Part shown: in pieces, positions 9,483 to 18,952 of the stretch
Layout: every line of letters begins with the position of its first letter
Numbering within the stretch: position 1 is the first letter of the stretch
NCBI GenBank assembly: GCA_963829705.1
Contig: CAWHJN010000005.1
Coordinates: 372,001 to 436,000 of the forward strand
DNA length: 64,000 nt
Source: CAWHJN01 sp963829705
GTDB lineage: Bacteria > Bacteroidota > Rhodothermia > Rhodothermales > BA12
Direction of reading: 5' to 3'
Translations under genes and position numbers: made by a program
Notes under the pieces: model-generated
The model's input: only the letters and a program-made list of their open reading frames with translations
What the model was told of the DNA's origin: nothing
The model's database searches: none

Positions 9483-10000
9483 AGGATTGATAGAGAGTGG
9501 GTGAGAGGGAAAATCGTCCAGCATAAAACCCTGTCTATGGGCCAGCCGGAGCACCGTGGAAGAGATGGCAGAACGCGAAGGGAAGACAGAAAACAGAAGC
9601 CTCGCTAATCTGCTATGGACCCTACAGGAAGACCCCTCCTCATTGAAGTTGAATCAGAGAGACGGGCCTTTTCCTACAGAGCACGTGCAAAAGTAGTCGC
9701 GCCCACCCACGCCCCTTTGCGCTTTTGACTCATTTTGGTTGCGTGTTACCTGCCGATTGGTTCTGCCAATTTCGTCCTCCGACTTCCTTCTGGTAGAGCC
9801 ATGCAGGCCCGCCGCGAGGTCGTTGAGCAGGACGTCTGCGCCACCGTGTGCGGCCTCGTGGTGTTCACGGCAAGCGCATTGATCCTAGTTCTGCGCTTTG
9901 TGAGGGCGATAGTCTGACGCGTGCGTGCCTGAAGACGAGGGTATGATCCTGCCTTCTCACGCTCAGTGCGTATCACGCTGCCGCGCAGATCAGCAAAAAA
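9483..10000. other. Intergenic region upstream of module A
   Basis: About 520 bases without a convincing gene. It must hold the promoter of the 7572-9482 gene. A minus-strand TAnnTTTG-like -7 element is visible at 9688-9695, but I do not see a -33 element at the right distance, so I do not call a promoter. A 60-codon frame at 9735-9917 has no protein-like features. Confidence 0.5.
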
Positions 10001-10033
10001 GGGCCGGGCCTCTCCACGTGGGAGGCCCGGCCC
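10001..10033 (-). terminator. Terminator of T9SS/peptide module B
   Basis: A perfect 12-bp stem, GGGCCGGGCCTC (10001-10012) against GAGGCCCGGCCC (10022-10033). On the minus strand it is followed by six T residues (complement of 9995-10000). It is the counterpart of the hairpin closing module A. Confidence 0.85.
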
Positions 10034-10072
10034 TTTCGTCGTTGAGCGCCGAGGGGCGATCAGCCTTGGGGA

Positions 10073-10192
10073 TCAGCCGTTGGGGATCAACAGGTCGAAC
10101 GAGCCCGCTGTCACCAACTCAAGGCGCGCCTCGCGGCGCAGCACGGGCGCCCTGTAGGGCTTCTTCGTTTCCATCGTCGGGTGCGTGTTCAT
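10073..10192 (-). CDS. 39-aa lasso-leader-like peptide, copy 2
   Basis: Starts at ATG 10192, stop TGA at 10073-10075. It begins MNTHPTMETKKPYRAPVLRR and ends LELVTAGSFDLLIPNG. The upstream bases (AACCCTTTTTCTGAT before ATG) also match those of copy 1. All leader-like residues are kept (Tyr13, Pro16, Leu18, Thr28), as is the C-terminal VTAGSFDLLIPN block, while the six changes fall elsewhere. It lies 28 bases after the stop of the T9SS protein gene at 10221 and 40 bases before its terminator. Leader-type recognition by an unlinked enzyme is possible; a structural or signalling peptide is the alternative. Confidence 0.7.
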   Translation of the reverse strand: MNTHPTMETKKPYRAPVLRREARLELVTAGSFDLLIPNG

Positions 10193-10220
10193 ATCAGAAA
10201 AAGGGTTGGCGTGAAAAAGA

Positions 10221-11744
<1,524 letters not shown>

Positions 11745-12064
11745 CGTGTAGAGAGTTGAGTAGAACGAATACGGATGAACAATTCGCTGCCTGAGCGGAC
11801 GGTGGCGTGTGTGGCCGGTCGACCTGAAAGCACCAGCAGCATGTGTGCAAACTAAAGGTCGGACCATGCGCCTCTGGCTAATCATCGGTAAGCAGAAAAC
11901 TCAACTGCCAGGTATGAAGAGGTGGAACGAACCTGCCGTCACGAGCGCCAGCGGTGGGCAAGGGCAGGGCGAGCACAGCCGCACGCTGGAAAGGGTTTTG
12001 CAGGCTAGACGTGACGGCGCGAAAACGCGCTCGATTGCCCCCTTTTCCGCTCTCGCGGCAAACC
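11745..12064. other. Intergenic region between module B and the flagellar cluster
   Basis: A 320-base divergent gap. It must hold the promoter of the minus-strand module B and that of the plus-strand flagellar operon. The only other structure I recognise is the decayed peptide copy at 11901-11951. No clear sigma-28 or TTTG/TAnnTTTG promoter could be fixed by eye. Confidence 0.5.
11901..11951 (-). pseudogene. Decayed third copy of the lasso-leader-like peptide (C-terminal part)
   Basis: In one minus-strand frame the last codons read LALVTAGSFHLFIPGS followed by TGA at 11901-11903, clearly related to the ends of the peptides at 7422-7541 and 10073-10192. Upstream the similarity stops: the frame reads through a Cys/Pro-rich stretch without the Y-x-x-P motif and without a nearby ATG. 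This looks like the 3' remnant of a third module, left upstream of module B. Confidence 0.55.
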
Positions 12065-12517
12065 ATGCCCAGCAAAACGTTCCGCTTTTCCCTCCAGAGC
12101 GTGTCGGACCTGCGCGCGCGCGAAGCCGAGCAGGCCGAGCAGGCACTCGCACAGGTGCTGCAGGCGTGCGCCGTGCAGGAAGAAGCGGTGCAGCAGGCGC
12201 AGGCCCGCCTCGACGCCATCGTGCAGGGCGTGGAGCGGGCGCGCACGCAGGGCCTCCACGCCGTGCGGCAGCAGGAGGCGTTCCGGCGCGATGCACGCCG
12301 CGAGGTAGTGCGGGCCGTGCAACTGCTCGAGTCGCACCGGCGGCAGGCCGAGCAGGCCCGCCGGGTGCTGCGCCTGCGAAACATCGCACGCGAATCGCTC
12401 GACACGCTCCGCACGCGCGAACAGCAGCGCCACACCGCCGCGCAGCAGCAGGCCGATGGCGCGCAGCTCGACGAACAAGCCCTTTCCATCTACCGCCGCC
12501 GACCGTCGGCTTCCTGA
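12065..12517 (+). CDS. fliJ: Flagellar export protein FliJ
   Basis: A 150-aa, almost entirely helical, Gln/Arg/Ala-rich coiled coil starting MPSKTFRFSLQSVSDLRARE, the usual FliJ opening (F.F.L..v...R...E). FliJ is the stalk and chaperone-escort subunit of the flagellar export ATPase. The length fits the family (~147 aa). The start at 12065 gives this N-terminus. It leads the cluster; its normal partner fliI (ATPase) is not upstream and must lie elsewhere. The next gene follows after 9 bases. Confidence 0.8.
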   Translation: MPSKTFRFSLQSVSDLRAREAEQAEQALAQVLQACAVQEEAVQQAQARLDAIVQGVERARTQGLHAVRQQEAFRRDARREVVRAVQLLESHRRQAEQARRVLRLRNIARESLDTLRTREQQRHTAAQQQADGAQLDEQALSIYRRRPSAS

Positions 12518-12526
12518 CGTTCTCCC

Positions 12527-13126
12527 ATGAAAGTTCTCCTGACCACGCTCACGCTCGTCGTGCTGTTCGTTGCCGGTGCAGCGGGCACCTATTTCGTCAT
12601 GCCGCTGGTGGCCCCCGAGCGGGTCGACGAGGCGCGGCGCTACCTCGACAGCCTCGACCAAGTGGCCGCGATGGACCCGGCGGCGCTGGCCGCGCTGACG
12701 GTGCCCGCGCCGCCCGACTCTACCGCGCTGCCCGCCGCTTCTCCCGAAGATTCCACGGTCACCTCCGCCGACTCCACGGGCGTGCCACCAACCACCGTGG
12801 CGAGTACAGCACCCGACCCGACGGCGGGCGGTGCCGTGGCGGGGCCGAGCATCGGCGAAGCGCCCGTGAAACAGGCCTCGCTTTCTGCGGCGCGCGAAGC
12901 GCTGGAAGAGAAGCGCCGGGAGGAGGCCCGCGAACTGGCCACCGTCGTCGCCAAGCTCGAAGACGCCGACCTGCGTGCCCTCGTGGGCAGCCTCGACGCC
13001 GATGTGCTCACGCTGCTCTACCGCGAGGCGTCGGCGCGCAACAAGACGCGGCTCCTCCAGGCCATCCCGCCCGAGAAGGCCGGATCGTTCGTCCGCTCGC
13101 TCATCACGCCCCTCTCCGACAAGTGA
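12527..13126 (+). CDS. MotE-like flagellar protein (MgtE-N-like C-terminal domain)
   Basis: 199 residues: one N-terminal membrane helix (about 3-24), a Pro/Thr/Ser-rich periplasmic linker, a short coiled coil (REALEEKRREEARELATVV) and a C-terminal domain resembling MgtE N-terminal or FliG-like helices (LVGSLDADVLTLLYREASARNKTRLLQAI). This layout matches MotE/FlbB proteins, which commonly sit between fliJ and fliK and help stator or motor assembly. It overlaps the GTG start of fliK (GTGA at 13123-13126). The family call rests on architecture and position. Confidence 0.7.
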   Translation: MKVLLTTLTLVVLFVAGAAGTYFVMPLVAPERVDEARRYLDSLDQVAAMDPAALAALTVPAPPDSTALPAASPEDSTVTSADSTGVPPTTVASTAPDPTAGGAVAGPSIGEAPVKQASLSAAREALEEKRREEARELATVVAKLEDADLRALVGSLDADVLTLLYREASARNKTRLLQAIPPEKAGSFVRSLITPLSDK

Positions 13127-15065
13127 ACGTCACCCGCGCCCTCCGTGCCGACGCCACCGCTACGGCGGCTCCGCTGGCCACGGAATCCTCCGCCGCGCCT
13201 GACGGCTTCGAGCGCGTGTTGGCCGAGGCCCACGCCGCCGCTACGCCGTGCGTGAAGGCAGCCACATCTGGCCGTCCCGCCCGCGCGTCTGCGGCGGATA
13301 CCGACGACCTGAACCCGCCGGAGCCGACGAACCTGCCGGGTGGAGCCGGGGCGATGCTCGGCGTGCCGCTGCCGCCTCCGCCGGACGCCGCGGGTCAACG
13401 ACAGACGCCCCTCGCGCCGGAGGCAGAAGCACCCCGCGCCGCGCCGGCCACGCTCTCTGCCACGGCTTTGCGCGCCGCGTTGCAGGCGAGGCGCCGCCTG
13501 TTCTGGATGGAACGCAGGTGGCACCCTTGCCGGATGCGTTGCCGACCGTGGCGGGTGGAGAGGCTGGCCACGTCGCCTGCGAGCGCATTTGGCGCACCCC
13601 TGCCGGACGCCTCGCCGCCGGAAGGCAAGGTGGCAACGCTCAAACCAGCGGGAGGGGGTACTGACCCCACGGCGGTGCGCGGCGGCCCCGCGCGTGCAGA
13701 GTATGGCGCAGCAGGCGAGACGACCAAGCGGCTTTCCGAAAATCCCTCCGACCCCGCCGCAGAGGTCGCATCGCCGGACGCACCGCGCCGCGCCGCCACC
13801 GATCCCATCGAACCCTCCGAAACACGCGCCGCCGCGTTCACGAGCGCGGCGACTCCAGCGGACCGAGACGAGGTACCTGCTGACCGCTCCGCTGCCCCGC
13901 CCCGGCCCGACGCGCCCGTGGAAGCGCAGATCACCGAACGCCCCGGTGCGCTGTCCCCGAATGCGCCCCCTGTGTCCGATGATGCGGGTGCGGTGCCTGC
14001 GGAAAACCGCGCGGGCGCGGTGCACGCCGAGGCCGATCCCGTACCCACTCTCACGTCGTCGACGGCCCCGCTCCCGGTACCGGCAGGGATACCCGCTGCG
14101 GACACGCTGCAACGGGAGGTCGCTGTGCCTCCGGATGGCGCTGTGCCCTCGGATGCCGCTGAGATCTCCGAGACACCCGAACCGATGGGCGACGTGTTGC
14201 CTGCCGCGCTGGCCTCTCCGGAGGGTGCGTCGGCAGTGCCGGACGAGGAGGACGGGCATGCCGACCGGCGCACCCGGCGCGGGCGCGACAGCCACCGCGC
14301 CGCGGCGCGTGTGGCCCCGGATGTGCAGACGGAAGACGCGCCGCCCGGCAGCCATCCGGCCCCACGCGGCACTACGCCTGCGCCGCCGCTCGCACCCACC
14401 GCTGAGGGCCGCGTGCACCCGGATGCCCGAGGCGGTAAAACTGTCCGCTCGGAGGCGGGCGAGGCGGAACGTTCGGCCCCTGCCGAAAGCGTTGATGTGC
14501 CTGCCGCCGAGGTTCTCGCGACACCCGAAGATGTGCTGCCCGCACCGTCGACGCGCCCACGCCCGCCGATGGTGACGACGCCGTGGCGGCGGCGACACGG
14601 CCTGCGCACGACGATGCCGCTGCTCCTGCAGCACGGCCCGACGCGCCTGTGGCACGGGCCGAAAACCCACTCCTGGCACGCTGGCAGGCCGATATCCGCG
14701 CGCTTGCCTCCGAACTCCGTACCGAGGCGGGCGGGTGGCAGCGCCTCCGCATCCAACTCGACGACGACGGCGGCACGGTGACGCTGCGCGCTCGCCGCGA
14801 GCACGACCGCGTGGCCCTCAACGTGGCCTTCTCCGACCCTGCGCTGCGGCAGACGGCACAGGCTTCGGCAGAGCGTTTGCATGCTGCGCTCGAAACCCAA
14901 CTCGGGCACAGCATCGATTTCTCGTTCGAAGGAGACTCCGGCTCGCAGCAGCAGCCCTCCGGCGAACGCTCCGGTGCCTCGCGCCCTGCTCTTTCCAACG
15001 CCGCCGCCGTCCCGCCCCGCTCCGCCGCTGCGCCGCCCTCCGGCCCACGCGAGTGGATCGGCTAA
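13123..15065 (+). CDS. fliK: Flagellar hook-length control protein FliK, with apparent frameshifts
   Basis: A GTG start overlaps the preceding stop. The long N-terminal and middle part is an Ala/Pro-rich, disordered ruler-like region. The conserved C-terminal hook domain (LRIQLDDDGGTVTLRAR...VALNVAFSDPALRQ) lies at about 14720-14900 but in a different frame. Reading composition, the native frame seems to slip near 13485 (toward APPVLDGTQVAPLPDALP), return near 13570 and slip again near 14548, where SVDAPTPADGDDAV would continue naturally. FliK stops hook growth and switches the export gate. The breaks may be base errors or real decay; the low-complexity middle makes exact positions uncertain. 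Confidence 0.7.
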
Positions 15066-15076
15066 CCCTTCTCCCG

Positions 15077-15790
15077 ATGGACACGTCCCCTATTCTTTCC
15101 AACAGCCGCATCTACGCCCCCGTGGACCCCGCGACGGCCTCGTCCACGCGGGGCGGTGAGATGGGCAAAGAGCAGTTTCTGCAACTGCTCGTGGCCGAGA
15201 TGTCCAACCAGGATCCGCTCGAACCTGCCAGCGGCTCGGACTACGTTGCCCAGCTTGCCCAGTTTTCGTCCGTCGAGCAACTCATCCAACTCAACCAGAG
15301 TGTGGGCGTGCAGGGCACGAGCCTGGCGCAGATGGTCGAGGGCGTCACGCGGATGAGCGACAACCAGTCGTCGTTGGTGGGCGCGTCGAGCTTGATCGGG
15401 CGCGAGGTGGAATCCACCGGCGGCGAGGGTCTGCTCCTCGGCGACGCCGTGCCATCGTTTCAGGTGCGCCTGGCGGGCGCGGCCACCGAGGGCGAACTCG
15501 TCATCCGCAACAACAGCGGAAAAGTCGTCCGCCGCATCGCGCTCAAAGACCTTCCCGAGGGCGAGAACACGCTCGCGTGGGACGGCCTGACGGACAAAGG
15601 CGAGAAAGCGCCCGAAGGCCTGTACGTGGCCAGCGTCGAGGCCAAAGACGCGACAGGCGAGAAAGTCGAGGCGGAGATGTTCGCGCGCGGCACCGTGTCG
15701 CGCGTGGGCATGACGAAGGCCGGCCTCACCGCGTGGATCGGCTCGCTCGCCGTGCCCATCTCGTCCCTCACCAGCGTCGCATCCCAGTAG
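15077..15790 (+). CDS. flgD: Flagellar hook capping protein FlgD
   Basis: 237 aa. The N-terminal half carries the FlgD signature (MGKEQFLQLLVAEMSNQDPLEP...YVAQLAQFSSVEQL). The C-terminal half holds the Ig/Tudor-like FlgD domain, including NTLAWDGLTDKGEKAPEGLY. FlgD caps the growing hook at the distal end and is replaced by HAP proteins later. The start at 15077 lies 11 bases after the fliK stop and gives the normal N-terminus MDTSPILSNSRIYAPVD. Confidence 0.93.
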   Translation: MDTSPILSNSRIYAPVDPATASSTRGGEMGKEQFLQLLVAEMSNQDPLEPASGSDYVAQLAQFSSVEQLIQLNQSVGVQGTSLAQMVEGVTRMSDNQSSLVGASSLIGREVESTGGEGLLLGDAVPSFQVRLAGAATEGELVIRNNSGKVVRRIALKDLPEGENTLAWDGLTDKGEKAPEGLYVASVEAKDATGEKVEAEMFARGTVSRVGMTKAGLTAWIGSLAVPISSLTSVASQ

Positions 15791-15807
15791 CCGCGCCTCT
15801 ACCGCCG

Positions 15808-15931
15808 CGGGACGCGCCGTGGCACGTCCCTGCATCCACCTCCAACCTCCGCGCCGGACGCACTGCAGTGCGCCCCTGCACGCATCCGATCAGGGCGCAG
15901 CATCCCGCAGGGCGGGACAGGCCGCTGCGCC
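15808..15931. repeat. Cluster of palindromes between flgD and flgE
   Basis: Three strong dyads lie in this 183-base gap: GGGACG...CGTCCC near 15810-15830; a near-perfect 20-base palindrome around GCACTGCAGTGC (about 15857-15876); and a two-tier hairpin with GGCGCAGC (15894-15901) against GCTGCGCC (15924-15931) enclosing TCCCGC (15903-15908) and GCGGGA (15912-15917). They could slow transcription or protect mRNA ends; no T-tract follows. Confidence 0.6.
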
Positions 15932-15973
15932 GCTACCTCCAAAATCTCACGTTCCTAAACCTCCGAAATCCCC

Positions 15974-17224
15974 ATGATCCGCTCTCTCCGCACCGGCGTC
16001 ACCGGCCTTCGCAGCCATCAGGCTCGCATGGACGTTATCGGCAACAACATCGCCAACGTTAACACCACCGCCTTCAAACGCTCGCGCGTCGCGTTTGCCG
16101 AGTTGCTCGGCCAGCAGATGCTGGGCGTGGGCCGCATGGCGGGTGGCAACGGCATCAACCCGGCCACCATTGGCATGGGCGTGGGCGTCTCGTCCATCGA
16201 CCAGAACTGGAGCCAGGGCGTCAACGAGTTCACCAGCATCGCCACCGACCTCGCGATCAACGGCGACGGCTTCTTCGTGGTCAAGGGCGGTGCCAACAAC
16301 ACCGAGATGCTGACGCGCGCCGGAGACTTCGGCTTCAACGCGCAGGGCCAGCTCGTCACGTCGTCGGGGATGCAGGCGCAGGGCTGGCGCTACGAAGACG
16401 ACGGCACACTCGTCACCGGCGCGCTGCAGGATGTCGTGCTCGACACCGAACTGACCGACGCGCCCATCGAGAGCACGTCGGTCTCAGTCAAGGGCAACCT
16501 CAACGCTGCTGCCGACCCCACCAAGCCCGTCTCCATCTCGACGGTCATTTATGACAGCCTCGGGCAGGCGCACAAGCTCGTGATGGAGTTCACCAAGGAC
16601 ACCACCAACCCCAACGAGTGGACGCTCTCGACAGCGGACATCGTGGACGACCAAAACAACCGCCTCTCGGTGCTCAACGGAGCCACGCCGACGCTCACGT
16701 TCGACAACAAGGGCAACATCACCGGCGCGAGCAGCATCGCCCTCAGCGCGGCGGCTTTCCCCAACACCAACGGCGACGACGTGAGCCTCAACCTCGACCT
16801 GTCGAAGCTGACCCAGGTGGGGGCTTCGACGACGGCGGTGGTGGGCAGCCAGGACGGGCGCGCGCCTGGACTGCTCGAAGGGTATTCGTTCACCCCACAG
16901 GGCGTGATGATGCTGTCGTTCTCCAACGGCGAGCAGAAGCCACTCTTCCAACTCGCCCTCGCCGACGTGCCCAACCCCAACGGGCTGGAGCAGCGCGGCG
17001 AGAACCTCTACAGCACGACGGCCGCCGCGGGCGACCTCGTGGTGGGGCGGCCTGGCCAGGAGATCAATGCCTCGGTGATCTCGGGCGCGCTCGAGATGAG
17101 CAACGTCGATCTCGCCAACGAATTCACCGACATGATCATCACGCAGCGCGGCTACCAGGCCTCCGCCCGCGTCATCACGACGAGCGACGAGCTGCTGCAG
17201 GAAGTGGTGCAGTTGAAACGGTAG
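15974..17224 (+). CDS. flgE: Flagellar hook protein FlgE
   Basis: A 416-aa axial protein. The N-terminus (MIRSLRTGVTGLRSHQARMD and then IGNNIANVNTTAFKRSR) and the C-terminus (SNVDLANEFTDMIITQRGYQASARVITTSDELLQEV) form the paired coiled-coil D0 region shared by hook and rod proteins. The middle holds the D1/D2 domains of FlgE. The length, the position after flgD and the YDSLGQAHKL stretch fit the hook protein rather than FlgG (~260 aa). It forms the universal joint between rod and filament. An inverted repeat starts directly after its stop codon. Confidence 0.93.
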   Translation: MIRSLRTGVTGLRSHQARMDVIGNNIANVNTTAFKRSRVAFAELLGQQMLGVGRMAGGNGINPATIGMGVGVSSIDQNWSQGVNEFTSIATDLAINGDGFFVVKGGANNTEMLTRAGDFGFNAQGQLVTSSGMQAQGWRYEDDGTLVTGALQDVVLDTELTDAPIESTSVSVKGNLNAAADPTKPVSISTVIYDSLGQAHKLVMEFTKDTTNPNEWTLSTADIVDDQNNRLSVLNGATPTLTFDNKGNITGASSIALSAAAFPNTNGDDVSLNLDLSKLTQVGASTTAVVGSQDGRAPGLLEGYSFTPQGVMMLSFSNGEQKPLFQLALADVPNPNGLEQRGENLYSTTAAAGDLVVGRPGQEINASVISGALEMSNVDLANEFTDMIITQRGYQASARVITTSDELLQEVVQLKR

Positions 17225-17287
17225 GTGAAGGGTGACTGGTGAAGGGTTGGAAGCCGCAGCTTCTGCGACCTACCAGTCGCCCTTTAC
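17225..17287. repeat. 3'-end inverted repeat after flgE (GGGTGA type)
   Basis: Arms GTGAAGGGTGACTGGT (17225-17240) and ACCAGTCGCCCTTTAC (17272-17287) pair over 16 bases with two G-T type differences. It begins right after the flgE stop codon and belongs to the dispersed family noted at many gene ends in this window. Confidence 0.7.
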
Positions 17288-17461
17288 TCTTCGCCCACGG
17301 AAAGGGGAGTGCGTCTGCAGGCGTGCTCCCCTTTTTCGTGCTCCTCTTTAAAGCCTGTCCGACGCTGGCCGATAGTGGCAGAGTCTCCCCACGTGCCGGT
17401 GCGCCGGGCTGGAGGTCCCACCGTTTTCCCATCCCCCGTTTCACCCAACCCCCGAAGAGCC

Positions 17462-17839
17462 ATGCGTTTTCTCGTCGTAGACGACTCCCCGACCATGCGC
17501 CGCATCGTCGCCAACGCGCTCCGCGAGATCGGCTACACCGACGTGGTAGAAGCCGAAGACGGCTCCGACGCCGTCGCCAAGCTCGACGCCAACCCCATCG
17601 AGTTCGTCATCACGGACTGGAACATGCCCAACCTCAACGGCCTCGAGCTGACGCAGTACATCCGGCAGCACCCCCGCCACGGGCACCTGCCGATTCTGAT
17701 GATCACCACGCGCGGCATGAAGGAAGACGTAGTGGCGGCCATGCAGGCGCGCGTCAACAACTACGTCGTCAAGCCCTTCACCCCCGACGTGCTCCGGGAG
17801 AAGATCGACGCGATCCTCCGCCGCCTCCAGGCTGCCTGA
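17462..17839 (+). CDS. cheY: Chemotaxis response regulator CheY
   Basis: A 125-aa single receiver domain. All catalytic positions are visible: acidic pair D7/D8, phospho-acceptor D52 (ITDWNMP), T83 (ITTRG) and K104 (VVKPF). The TDWNMPxLNGLEL stretch is characteristic of CheY. Phospho-CheY binds FliM to change motor rotation. It is followed by cheZ, and fliM with a matching N-terminal peptide lies further on. The start at 17462 was chosen because the receiver begins there (MRFLVVDDS). Confidence 0.93.
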   Translation: MRFLVVDDSPTMRRIVANALREIGYTDVVEAEDGSDAVAKLDANPIEFVITDWNMPNLNGLELTQYIRQHPRHGHLPILMITTRGMKEDVVAAMQARVNNYVVKPFTPDVLREKIDAILRRLQAA

Positions 17840-17873
17840 ACGTCCTCCCACGCCTCTTTCCAGCTCCAACGCC

Positions 17874-18899
17874 ATGATGACTTCCTCCGGCTCGCGCGTC
17901 AACTTCAACGACGTGCTGGGCAAGCTCGACGAGATGCGCGCCGTCTTCCTCATCGGAAGCCGCTCGCTGCCGATGCTCGAAGACCTGCTGCGCTTCGTCC
18001 GCGAAATCTCGCCGCTGCTCGACGAAATCAGCCGGTCGTTGAGCTTCACGACCTCCAAGATGCCCACCGCCGCGTCGCAGCTCGAGCGCGTGACGCAGGC
18101 CACCGAACTGGCCACGACGGAGATCCTCAACCTCGTCGACCAGGTGCTGGGCGAGGTGCAGACCGCCCGCGCCGAAGTCGCCGCCGAGGACGCGTGCCGC
18201 CAGGCCCTCGCCGAGCGCGACGCCCGCTTTCTCGCCAACCTCGGCGACGCCGCCTCGGCCCCCGCCGTGCGCGCCGCCCTCGCCACGTGGAAGGCCGACG
18301 GCGAAGCCGTACTCGCCGCCTGGCAGACGCACCACACCGCCCAGGTGAGCGTCCTCAACAGCGTCCGCGACCACATGAACCGCATCATGATGGCGCTCCA
18401 GGTGCAGGACATCACCGCGCAGCAACTCGCCTCCGTCAACCACCTCATCGAGAGCGTGCGCGTGCGGATGGCCGAGATCTTCGAGCGCCTCACCCACGAC
18501 GTGGAGGTCAGCCACGACGACCTCACCGAGATGCGCGCCTCGCAGTCGCGCTTCGACCCGACGGCGCGCTACAACCCCAACGGCGACCATCAGCAGCGCG
18601 CCGATCAAGTGATGGATGTCTACGCCTCGGGCGATGGCGCCGCGCTCGCCATTGTGCCCGACCCCGTCCAGGCCACCGACATCGACGCGCTCTTTGCCGA
18701 GCCGCCGCCCGCGCCCGTAAACCTCGGTGCGCCCGTGGCCTTCGACGACATCGACGCGCTCTTCGACGCCGCACCGCCTGCCGCCGCGCCCGACGAAGCC
18801 GCCAGCGACGACGACATCGACGCGCTCTTCGGCGCGCCGCCCTCCGCGCCCGAGAGCGGCCCGGCCTCGCAGGACGACATCGACGCGCTCTTCGGCTGA
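17874..18899 (+). CDS. cheZ: CheZ-type CheY-P phosphatase with four tandem DIDALF motifs
   Basis: 341 aa. The long helical N-terminal part matches CheZ, with the catalytic segment LQVQDITAQQLASVNHLIE; Asp179 and Gln183 correspond to the E. coli Asp143/Gln147 pair. The acidic, Pro/Ala-rich tail carries four copies of D-I-D-A-L-F (residues 269-274, 292-297, 314-319, 335-340), the last ending at the C-terminal Gly341. E. coli CheZ ends in one CheY-binding helix of similar kind (..QVDDLLDSLGF), and FliM here starts with LSQEEIDLLL. The repeats therefore look like multiple CheY docking peptides. This reading of the tail is inference; the CheZ call itself is firm. Confidence 0.85.
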   Translation: MMTSSGSRVNFNDVLGKLDEMRAVFLIGSRSLPMLEDLLRFVREISPLLDEISRSLSFTTSKMPTAASQLERVTQATELATTEILNLVDQVLGEVQTARAEVAAEDACRQALAERDARFLANLGDAASAPAVRAALATWKADGEAVLAAWQTHHTAQVSVLNSVRDHMNRIMMALQVQDITAQQLASVNHLIESVRVRMAEIFERLTHDVEVSHDDLTEMRASQSRFDPTARYNPNGDHQQRADQVMDVYASGDGAALAIVPDPVQATDIDALFAEPPPAPVNLGAPVAFDDIDALFDAAPPAAAPDEAASDDDIDALFGAPPSAPESGPASQDDIDALFG

Positions 18900-18952
18900 T
18901 ACCCGCCACGGCCCTTCCGCCCCCACGGTGGGAGGGCCGCTGCTGACTTCCC

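Noticed and set aside
9735..9917. 60-codon plus-strand frame between the two secreted-protein modules
   Set aside because: No start context, no domain or signal, and it lies in the promoter region of a minus-strand gene; most likely chance.
7422..10192. Calling the 39-aa peptides true lasso peptides
   Set aside because: The leader spacing fits, but the core has no Asp or Glu at positions 7-9 and no cyclase, protease or RRE gene is in the window. They are reported as lasso-leader-like only.
11809..13122. Long plus-strand frame running through fliJ and the MotE-like gene into fliK
   Set aside because: The upstream part is Arg/Ala-rich shadow of real genes in another frame; only the part from 13123 is FliK.
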